33,126 bases of DNA from Flavobacteriales bacterium (GTDB lineage: Bacteria > Bacteroidota > Bacteroidia > Flavobacteriales_D > Crocinitomicaceae): NCBI GenBank assembly GCA_947458985.1, contig CANHBA010000002.1, forward strand, positions 1 through 33,126. Reading direction: 5' to 3'. How positions within the stretch are numbered: the stretch's first letter is position 1; each line of letters starts with the position of its first letter. Under the pieces are notes generated by a model that ran no database searches, had not been told where the DNA came from, and was given only the letters and a program-made list of their open reading frames with translations. This document shows, one piece after another, positions 26,725 through 33,126 of the stretch. The position numbers and the translations under genes were made by a program.

Positions 26725-26886
26725 ATGCGTCATCCGCTCTTACTTGCTTTAGCTATTGGCTTCACACTAGGCACCCTCAATCACTTTTACCTCAAATCCA
26801 AAGGGCACAAAAGTAGTGCACAATGGTTCATGCAAATTGTGGTGTTCTTTGCTTTAGCTTTTAGTGTATTGAAGTTTCTGAAGTAA
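26725..26886 (+). CDS. Small hydrophobic membrane protein, 53 aa
   Basis: Manual translation: MRHPLLLALAIGFTLGTLNHFYLKSKGHKSSAQWFMQIVVFFALAFSVLKFLK*; two hydrophobic segments. Below the ORF-track size cutoff. Confidence 0.6.
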   Translation: MRHPLLLALAIGFTLGTLNHFYLKSKGHKSSAQWFMQIVVFFALAFSVLKFLK

Positions 26887-26892
26887 GTTAAC

Positions 26893-27822
26893 TTACTTTC
26901 CGAATTTGAAGCCAGGAATAAACCTCGGGACGCGTTTTTGGTAATCTTTGTAGGCCGAATACTTGTTGGCAGATAGTTCTTCAGAGAAGTCTGAGCTTCC
27001 TTTGAAAAGAATCAGCAATAAAACACAACCACCAATTGTCCAGTTGATCCATTGGCCCGTAGCATTGACGCTGAACAAATAGAAAATAACCCAAATACTT
27101 TGCTCCATGGCGTAGTTAGGATGGCGCACAATACTCCACAAGCCTGTAGATACAAACCCTACTTCGTAGTCACCTAAGGGCTCACCCGCTTTGATGCGGC
27201 GGTGCTTTTCTGTTTGAAAGTCATATTGCTGTTGGTCGGCAATGTATTCAATGACTACTGCCAACAACATCAGTGCAGCTAGTAAATAGTCGATCATGTT
27301 CAGTTGCGGATTGGCATTCGTAGATAACGTAGCTAAAATAGGCACTGTAAATGAAAAAATCAGGATGTTCTGATAGGCCGAGATAAAGAACAAATTGAAA
27401 AGTCCCCAAATGAACTTATTGTTAAAACCAGGGCGATTGCGCAATGCTTCCCAACGGTAGTCTTCTTCGCCAGCCCAAAAGCGCAAGGTGTAAGCACCGC
27501 GTCGGGCAAAATTGAAGGTGAGGCGCGCTCCCCAAATAGTGACTAAAATAGCCATGAGAACCATGCGTTCTGACAACTCTGGCGCTAAAAAAGTCATGTG
27601 CCAGACATAATAAATGGGCACGATACTCCAAAGTTTGTCTACTTGAGAGTTATTGCGAGAGATTTCACCGACCACAAAGCAATAGGCAATGACGATGCCA
27701 ACAGGTAAATACATTTGGGCTAAGATATCGTATTGCAGCTCGCTAGGCGTATAGCCAAAGTTGAGGCAAATGAGTGGCGCAACCACAACGGTAAAAATCA
27801 AAAGTAAAATAGTGAGTAGCAT
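26893..27822 (-). CDS. DUF1295 / steroid 5-alpha-reductase-like membrane protein
   Basis: GDYEVGFVSTGLWSIVRHPNYAMEQSIW plus many TM helices. Confidence 0.87.
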   Translation of the reverse strand: MLLTILLLIFTVVVAPLICLNFGYTPSELQYDILAQMYLPVGIVIAYCFVVGEISRNNSQVDKLWSIVPIYYVWHMTFLAPELSERMVLMAILVTIWGARLTFNFARRGAYTLRFWAGEEDYRWEALRNRPGFNNKFIWGLFNLFFISAYQNILIFSFTVPILATLSTNANPQLNMIDYLLAALMLLAVVIEYIADQQQYDFQTEKHRRIKAGEPLGDYEVGFVSTGLWSIVRHPNYAMEQSIWVIFYLFSVNATGQWINWTIGGCVLLLILFKGSSDFSEELSANKYSAYKDYQKRVPRFIPGFKFGK

Positions 27823-27891
27823 ACTTACGTAAATTTAGGTTCACATTTTGTAACGTGAAGATGGGTTAGGCTCCGAAATTAAGAAAAATCT

Positions 27892-28692
27892 TTAAGATTT
27901 CGCAAAAGGTATTGCCGCAGAGCGCAAGGCTTCGATAATGGCTTGTTGCCCACTATGAAAAACCAAGCCGTAGTCTGCATTTTTAACCCAGCAGCGCACT
28001 TTTATTTCAAGACCAACTTCTGTGAGCTGCTGAACGCCAATAATCGGCTGAGGTTTTTGTAAAACACGCTTTTCGCTCAGTAGGGTTGTACCAACTAGCT
28101 CTTGAATCTGGATGATGTCAGCTGCTTGATCGAAAAGCAAGGTCCATTCGATGCGACGTGTTGTTTCTTTCGTGTAGTTGACGATGGTGCCATTGGCAAG
28201 CGGGCCGTTGGGAAAAATTAAAATTTTGTTGTCAGGTGTTTTCAAATAAGTATTGAAAATTTGAATTTCAGAAACAACACCTTGTTCACCTAAAGCCTTG
28301 ATGTCGTCGCCCACTTTAAAAGGCTTTAACACGAGGATCATGATGCCACCAGCAAAGTTTGAAAGCGTACCAGAAAACGCCATACCTACGGCAATACCTG
28401 CAGCACCGAGTAGGGTTAGAAAAGAGGTCATTTCGACACCCAACTGCGTAATTGCAGTAATGACCACCATAATTTTCAAGGACATGGACAAAAAACTAGT
28501 CAAGAAAGAAATGAGGCCAGCGTCAGTATCGCTTTTTCGCAAAATACGATTGACCAAGCGCGTCAGGACACCCGTAAGCCAAAAACCAACCACTGCAATA
28601 ATGATGGCAATGATGACATTTGTCAATAAGGAAAAGATGACTTTACTAAAATCTCCGGTTTTGAGGTCAAAAAGCGTTTCGATGAAGTGCAT
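27892..28692 (-). CDS. MscS-type mechanosensitive ion channel
   Basis: TLLGAAGIAVGMAFSGTLSNFAGGIMILVLKPFKVGDDI; FPNGPLANGTIVNYT. Confidence 0.95.
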   Translation of the reverse strand: MHFIETLFDLKTGDFSKVIFSLLTNVIIAIIIAVVGFWLTGVLTRLVNRILRKSDTDAGLISFLTSFLSMSLKIMVVITAITQLGVEMTSFLTLLGAAGIAVGMAFSGTLSNFAGGIMILVLKPFKVGDDIKALGEQGVVSEIQIFNTYLKTPDNKILIFPNGPLANGTIVNYTKETTRRIEWTLLFDQAADIIQIQELVGTTLLSEKRVLQKPQPIIGVQQLTEVGLEIKVRCWVKNADYGLVFHSGQQAIIEALRSAAIPFAKS

Positions 28693-28718
28693 ATCGTATT
28701 TTTACCACAAAAATAGGA

Positions 28719-29339
28719 ATGTTTAGCGAGTTCGAAAATTCAGATCAAATTCAGCTCATTGCAACAGATGGCTTGGTTGACTTCTACCCACAATTTTTAA
28801 CGGAATTAGAAGGTAAAGTGCTTTTTGAACGCATCTGTAGCACTGAAAAATTCGATCAAAACGAGATCGTACTTTTCGGTAAAAAAATAAAAGTACCAAG
28901 GCTGGAGGCCTATTATGCTTTAAATGGTGAAACTTATGGTTATTCAGGTCAAGAACTTGAGGTCAATCGCTTTCCGAGCTACCTCAACGAACTAAGGTTG
29001 CGCGTTGAACAAAAAACTGGTCAATACTACAACGCATTGTTGATCAATTACTACAGAGATGGGCAAGATTCAAATGGTTGGCATGCCGACAACGAAAAAT
29101 CTTTGGGTAAAAATCCGAGCATTGCCTCCTTGAGTATTGGCGCAACAAGGCGTTTTGAGTTCAAGCACCTGGCCAATGGCACTCGACAGAAAATCTTGTT
29201 GACCAACGGAAGTTTATTGCATATGCATGGCGCTATTCAACATCACTACAAACACCACTTGCCAAAAATGACGGGTTTGGCACAAGCCCGGCTCAATTTA
29301 ACCTTTCGTTGGGTGCAGCCTTCAACCTTAAATCAGTAA
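28719..29339 (+). CDS. AlkB-like 2-oxoglutarate/Fe(II)-dependent dioxygenase
   Basis: NALLINYYRDGQDSNGWHADNEKSLG (HxD), IASLSIGATRRFEFKH, LTFRWV. Confidence 0.95.
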   Translation: MFSEFENSDQIQLIATDGLVDFYPQFLTELEGKVLFERICSTEKFDQNEIVLFGKKIKVPRLEAYYALNGETYGYSGQELEVNRFPSYLNELRLRVEQKTGQYYNALLINYYRDGQDSNGWHADNEKSLGKNPSIASLSIGATRRFEFKHLANGTRQKILLTNGSLLHMHGAIQHHYKHHLPKMTGLAQARLNLTFRWVQPSTLNQ

Positions 29340-29344
29340 CTTTG
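29337..29344 (+). promoter_or_regulatory. -7 box TAACTTTG overlapping alkB stop, 5 nt before ribD ATG
   Basis: TAACTTTGACTCAATG; the TAA is the alkB-like stop codon. Confidence 0.45.
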
Positions 29345-29349
29345 ACTCA

Positions 29350-30384
29350 ATGAAGCCTCAGGACTACATGCAACGTTGTCTTGACCTAGCTATCTTAGGT
29401 CAAGGATCTGTATCACCCAACCCAATGGTAGGTTGTGTTATTGTCAAAAACGGTAAAGTAATTGGCGAAGGTTACCACCAAGAATTTGGCGGGCCACATG
29501 CAGAAGTTGTGGCCATTGCGGCTGTCAAAGATCAAAACGAACTCGAAGGCGCTACGGTTTATGTCAGTTTGGAACCTTGTTCACATTTTGGCAAGACACC
29601 TCCATGCAGCAACCTCCTGATCGATAAAAAAGTTGCGGAAGTCATTGTTGCGTGCAAAGATCCGAATCCGAAAGTTGCCGGAAAAGGCATAGAACGCCTG
29701 CAAAAAGCAGGAATTAAAGTAGAGGTTGGCATTTTAGAAGCCGCCGCCAAACAACTTAATAAGCGCTTTTTTTGTTTCCATCAAAAACAAAGACCACATG
29801 TGGTGCTCAAATGGGCGCAAACCAAAGATGGTTTTCTAGACCGCCTGCGTACCGACGCACAAAAAGGAATCAACTGGATTTCTTCTGAAGAGTCCAGGTC
29901 CTTGGTACATCATTGGCGCAGCCAGGAAATGAGTATTTTGGTCGGTAAACACACAGCTCTCAATGACAATCCTTCGCTTACTGTAAGAGATGTCAGCGGT
30001 AAAAACCCGATCCGCATTCTTATCGACAGCCAGCTTCAAGTCCAAAATGACATCAGCTTATTTTCGGAAGATGCCCCTACCCTTATTTTCAATAGGGTAA
30101 AAAACGAGCAAAAAGGAAATATTGAATGGATCAAAATTCAAGAAACCGCAACCAAAAACATTTTAGATGAACTCTACAAACGCGGCATTCATTCTGTGAT
30201 GGTAGAAGGTGGAAGCCGCACTTTACAATATTTTATCATTGACAACGTTTGGGACGAAGCATATGTGTTAGTGGGTGATTTACTTTATGGAGAAGGCGTC
30301 AAGGCACCTGTTTTGAATCGGGTACCAACCAACGCGCATGCTTTTGGAACCGACCAAATTTATTATTTTAAACGACGAACGTGA
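29350..30384 (+). CDS. ribD: Bifunctional diaminohydroxyphosphoribosylaminopyrimidine deaminase/reductase
   Basis: HAEV and PCSHFGKTPPCSNLL zinc motifs; C-terminal reductase domain SVMVEGGSRTLQYFI. Confidence 0.97.
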   Translation: MKPQDYMQRCLDLAILGQGSVSPNPMVGCVIVKNGKVIGEGYHQEFGGPHAEVVAIAAVKDQNELEGATVYVSLEPCSHFGKTPPCSNLLIDKKVAEVIVACKDPNPKVAGKGIERLQKAGIKVEVGILEAAAKQLNKRFFCFHQKQRPHVVLKWAQTKDGFLDRLRTDAQKGINWISSEESRSLVHHWRSQEMSILVGKHTALNDNPSLTVRDVSGKNPIRILIDSQLQVQNDISLFSEDAPTLIFNRVKNEQKGNIEWIKIQETATKNILDELYKRGIHSVMVEGGSRTLQYFIIDNVWDEAYVLVGDLLYGEGVKAPVLNRVPTNAHAFGTDQIYYFKRRT

Positions 30385-31031
30385 AAAAAATCAGCTTACT
30401 TACTGCAATACTCTTAACGGCGCTAAGCCTGAGTGCGCAAAGCTATCAAATGGCTGTTTTGAAATACAATGGCGGCGGTGATTACTACGCCAACCCAACG
30501 GCTTTGCCCAATCTCATTAAGTTTTGCAATACAGAACTCGGCATGAGCATTGCTAAAGAAGTACCGTATGTAGAAGTGGGCAGCACCGACTTATTTCAAT
30601 ATCCACTCCTACACATGACCGGACACGGTAATGTGGTATTCTCCAAAGCAGAAGCCCAAAACCTGCGCACCTACCTGCTTTCTGGTGGTTTTTTACACAT
30701 CGACGACAACTACGGTATGGACGGTTTTGTACGCTCTGAACTTAAAAAAGTATTTCCAGAAGCGACCCTTACCGAGCTCCCCTCCGATCACCCCATTTTC
30801 AGACAGCGCTATAACTTTCCGAATGGGCTGCCAAAAATTCATGAACACGACGGCAAAAGACCACAAGCATTTGGGATTGTCATTGAAGGTCGTTTGGTTT
30901 GTTTGTACACCTATGAAACTGATCTTTCCGACGGTTGGGAAGACCAACAAGTACACAACGACCCAACAGAAAAAAGGCGCCAAGCTTTGCAGATGGGCGC
31001 CAATATCATTTCTTATGCCTTTTCGAATTAG
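30381..31031 (+). CDS. DUF4159-containing secreted protein
   Basis: GTG start overlapping the ribD stop (GTGA); signal peptide; [36 protein letters not shown]. Confidence 0.87.
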   Translation: MKKISLLTAILLTALSLSAQSYQMAVLKYNGGGDYYANPTALPNLIKFCNTELGMSIAKEVPYVEVGSTDLFQYPLLHMTGHGNVVFSKAEAQNLRTYLLSGGFLHIDDNYGMDGFVRSELKKVFPEATLTELPSDHPIFRQRYNFPNGLPKIHEHDGKRPQAFGIVIEGRLVCLYTYETDLSDGWEDQQVHNDPTEKRRQALQMGANIISYAFSN

Positions 31032-32119
31032 TGCTGATGTCCGTCGTGCTCACCATGAGGAGCCGCATCGGTAACTTGCAATAGTTCGATTTCAAAAACT
31101 AAATCGGCATACGGCGGAATAGATCCTGGGCGGCCTTGTTTGCCGTAGGCATTATAGTAAGGGATAAATAACAAGATTTTTCCACCCTCTTTGATGTAGG
31201 TAATTCCTTCTTCGAAGCCAGGGATCATGCGCTGAACCTTGTATTCAAATTCCAAAGGCGCATTACGGTCTTTGGAAGAATCGAACTTTTTACCGCCACG
31301 ACGAAGGGTTCCGGTGTAATGCAAGCTTACCTTTTTACCTTCTTTGACCTCGTTACCTTTGCCATTTTCTAGAATGACATAAACCAAACCTGTTGCACTT
31401 TGCTGCGCATTCGGATAGTTCTCCATGACTTCAGCATACATGTATGCTTTGTAGTCGTCTTGGGACATTGCGGCAATTTTGGCCAACTCAGCTTGCTCCA
31501 AAGTCTCTTGGGCTTTTTTGGCTAAATATACTTGGTCAAAAGCAGCTTGTGCATTCCATTTAATGGCGTCTTTACCCACGCGGATGATTTCCACTTTGAG
31601 CATGGTGTCGTTTTGCGCAATTAGATCCACGACTTCTTGCCCTGAGACCACATGGCCAAAAACCGTGTGCTTGCCATCTAGCCATGGGGTAGCTTTGTGT
31701 GTGATGAAAAACTGCGAGCCGTTGGTATTGGCTCCTGAGTTAGCCATGGAAAGGATTCCAGGGCCAACATGTTTAAGCGTTGGGTCGATTTCATCGTAAA
31801 ATTTATAGCCGGGGTCTCCCATGCCAGTACCTTGCGGGTCTCCGCCTTGGATCATGAAATCTGCGATCACGCGGTGAAAGATCAGGCCATCAAAAAATGG
31901 TTTTGAAAAGGATTTGTCGCCAACCTTGAAATTACCCTCGGCCAAACCTACGAAGTTACCGACCGTCATAGGCGTCTTTTGATACTCTAGTTGACACACG
32001 ATAATACCTTTGTTGGTGGTGAAACGTGCATAGATGCCATCTTGAATTTCTTCAACTTTTTGGGCATTTAAAATGCCAGTAAATGGCAAGAAAAGTAAGG
32101 TAAAAAGTAATTTTTTCAT
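31028..32119 (-). CDS. Dual-family peptidyl-prolyl isomerase: cyclophilin domain + linker + FKBP domain
   Basis: Cyclophilin: [72 protein letters not shown]...[29 protein letters not shown]. Confidence 0.95.
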   Translation of the reverse strand: MKKLLFTLLFLPFTGILNAQKVEEIQDGIYARFTTNKGIIVCQLEYQKTPMTVGNFVGLAEGNFKVGDKSFSKPFFDGLIFHRVIADFMIQGGDPQGTGMGDPGYKFYDEIDPTLKHVGPGILSMANSGANTNGSQFFITHKATPWLDGKHTVFGHVVSGQEVVDLIAQNDTMLKVEIIRVGKDAIKWNAQAAFDQVYLAKKAQETLEQAELAKIAAMSQDDYKAYMYAEVMENYPNAQQSATGLVYVILENGKGNEVKEGKKVSLHYTGTLRRGGKKFDSSKDRNAPLEFEYKVQRMIPGFEEGITYIKEGGKILLFIPYYNAYGKQGRPGSIPPYADLVFEIELLQVTDAAPHGEHDGHQH

Positions 32120-32123
32120 GGGA

Positions 32124-32837
32124 TTATTTTTCGATGTCTAGTAATTCTACTTCAAAGATAAGTACAGAATAAGGCGGGATAAGTTCTGTTGGTGAACCCG
32201 GGCCGTAAGCCAATTCTTGAGGAATGTAAAAACGGTATTTTGCGCCAACATTCATGAGTTGCACACCTTCTGTCCAACCTGGGATAACCGCATTGAGCGG
32301 AAAAGAGATGGGTTCTTTGCGCTCTACGGAACTATCAAATATTTGACCGTCGATGTTGGTACCGGTATAGTGAACCTTAACGGTAGAGCTCGCTGTAGGT
32401 TTTTGACCTCTCCCTTTTTTAAGTACTTCGTATTGCAAGCCACTAGCTGTTACTTGCATGTCTTTTTTCTTGGCATTTTCCAAAAGGAAAGCCTCTCCTT
32501 TTTCGCGATTGAGTCTGCCCGCTTCTTTTTCTGCAGCTAGGGCCTCTTGATTCACGGCTTGTTCGGCGCTTTCAATGGCTTGCATTTTCTCTTGAAAATA
32601 AGACATGACGCACTGGTTGCTAGGGTCTTGAAGTAAGCTTTCGCGATTCATCATGGCATCGCTGAGCCCTTGTAGCAAGAGCGCGACATTGGCTTCTGGA
32701 AAATCTTTAAGAACGCTTTGGGCTATATTTTGACCTGCCAAATAACTCACGGAGTCTATTCTCGATTTGACCTGTGGGGCTTGCGCTTGCGCTTGAACAG
32801 CAAACAAGATGCTGAGAGGGAAAAGTATTTTTTTCAT
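32124..32837 (-). CDS. FKBP-type peptidyl-prolyl isomerase with N-terminal FKBP_N-like domain
   Basis: Signal peptide; [47 protein letters not shown]. Confidence 0.94.
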   Translation of the reverse strand: MKKILFPLSILFAVQAQAQAPQVKSRIDSVSYLAGQNIAQSVLKDFPEANVALLLQGLSDAMMNRESLLQDPSNQCVMSYFQEKMQAIESAEQAVNQEALAAEKEAGRLNREKGEAFLLENAKKKDMQVTASGLQYEVLKKGRGQKPTASSTVKVHYTGTNIDGQIFDSSVERKEPISFPLNAVIPGWTEGVQLMNVGAKYRFYIPQELAYGPGSPTELIPPYSVLIFEVELLDIEK

Positions 32838-32841
32838 AATT

Positions 32842-33126
32842 TTAAATTTCGTTTCGGGTGTCTGAGCCCCAAAACATTTTGTTTCGGATGGTATCTAAAA
32901 AGTTGTTGTCTTCGAATTTGACTACGTTGATCATGAATTCGGCTTTGGTGATAGTTACCTTTTCACCTTGTTTGATGTGTTGCGAATGACCATCTAAAGA
33001 TAGTAAATAAGTCCGGTCTCGGCCTTCAACTTGCAAAGAAATTGGCATGTGGTCAGGAACAACAACAGGACGAACATTGAGGTTGTGCGGCGCAATTGGC
33101 GTAAGGATATGCACCTGACAACCTGG
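32842..33126 (-). CDS. nadK: NAD kinase, C-terminal part (gene continues past the window)
   Basis: Translation from window edge PGCQVHILTPIAPHNLNVRPVVVPD..., typical NAD kinase C-terminal region. Confidence 0.9.
   Translation of the reverse strand, partial: PGCQVHILTPIAPHNLNVRPVVVPDHMPISLQVEGRDRTYLLSLDGHSQHIKQGEKVTITKAEFMINVVKFEDNNFLDTIRNKMFWGSDTRNEI

Noticed and set aside
1-33126. CRISPR arrays, rRNA, prophage
   Set aside because: No regularly spaced direct repeats, no rRNA-like sequence and no phage structural genes seen on reading the window.

Overview
This 33 kb chromosomal window has a gene content and promoter style (TAnnTTTG -7 boxes, DUF4159, Porin_10-like protein, dual immunophilins) that point to Bacteroidota, probably Flavobacteriia-like. 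Most genes are housekeeping or conserved: hemE (partial), ung, purT, lpxK, purine nucleoside phosphorylase, gatB, lpxH-like, tsaE, ald, CCA-adding enzyme, sucD, rpsT, two tRNA-Glu, YegS-type lipid kinase, mscS-type channel, alkB-like, ribD, three PPIase genes and nadK (partial). I see no CRISPR array, phage, transposon or recognisable defence island, and I do not claim a clear new multi-gene system. The items most worth a second look are: (1) a translationally overlapped VTC/CYTH polyphosphate-polymerase-like plus DUF4956 membrane-protein pair; (2) TAnnTTTG boxes 4-6 nt upstream of six start codons, suggesting leaderless or near-leaderless mRNAs; (3) a recurrent ATG-NNN-ACT-RA 11-nt stop/start overlap in four gene pairs, plus an 8-nt relative; (4) AT-rich dyads TATTTTT-N-AAAAATA in two divergent promoter regions; (5) a terminator fused to the porin promoter; (6) a convergent-gene hairpin containing both stop codons; (7) a cyclophilin-FKBP fusion beside a second FKBP; (8) RRM and pRiA4b-ORF3-like proteins with Asp-rich tails 2 kb apart. 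All family calls are from motif and sequence recognition; no searches were run.
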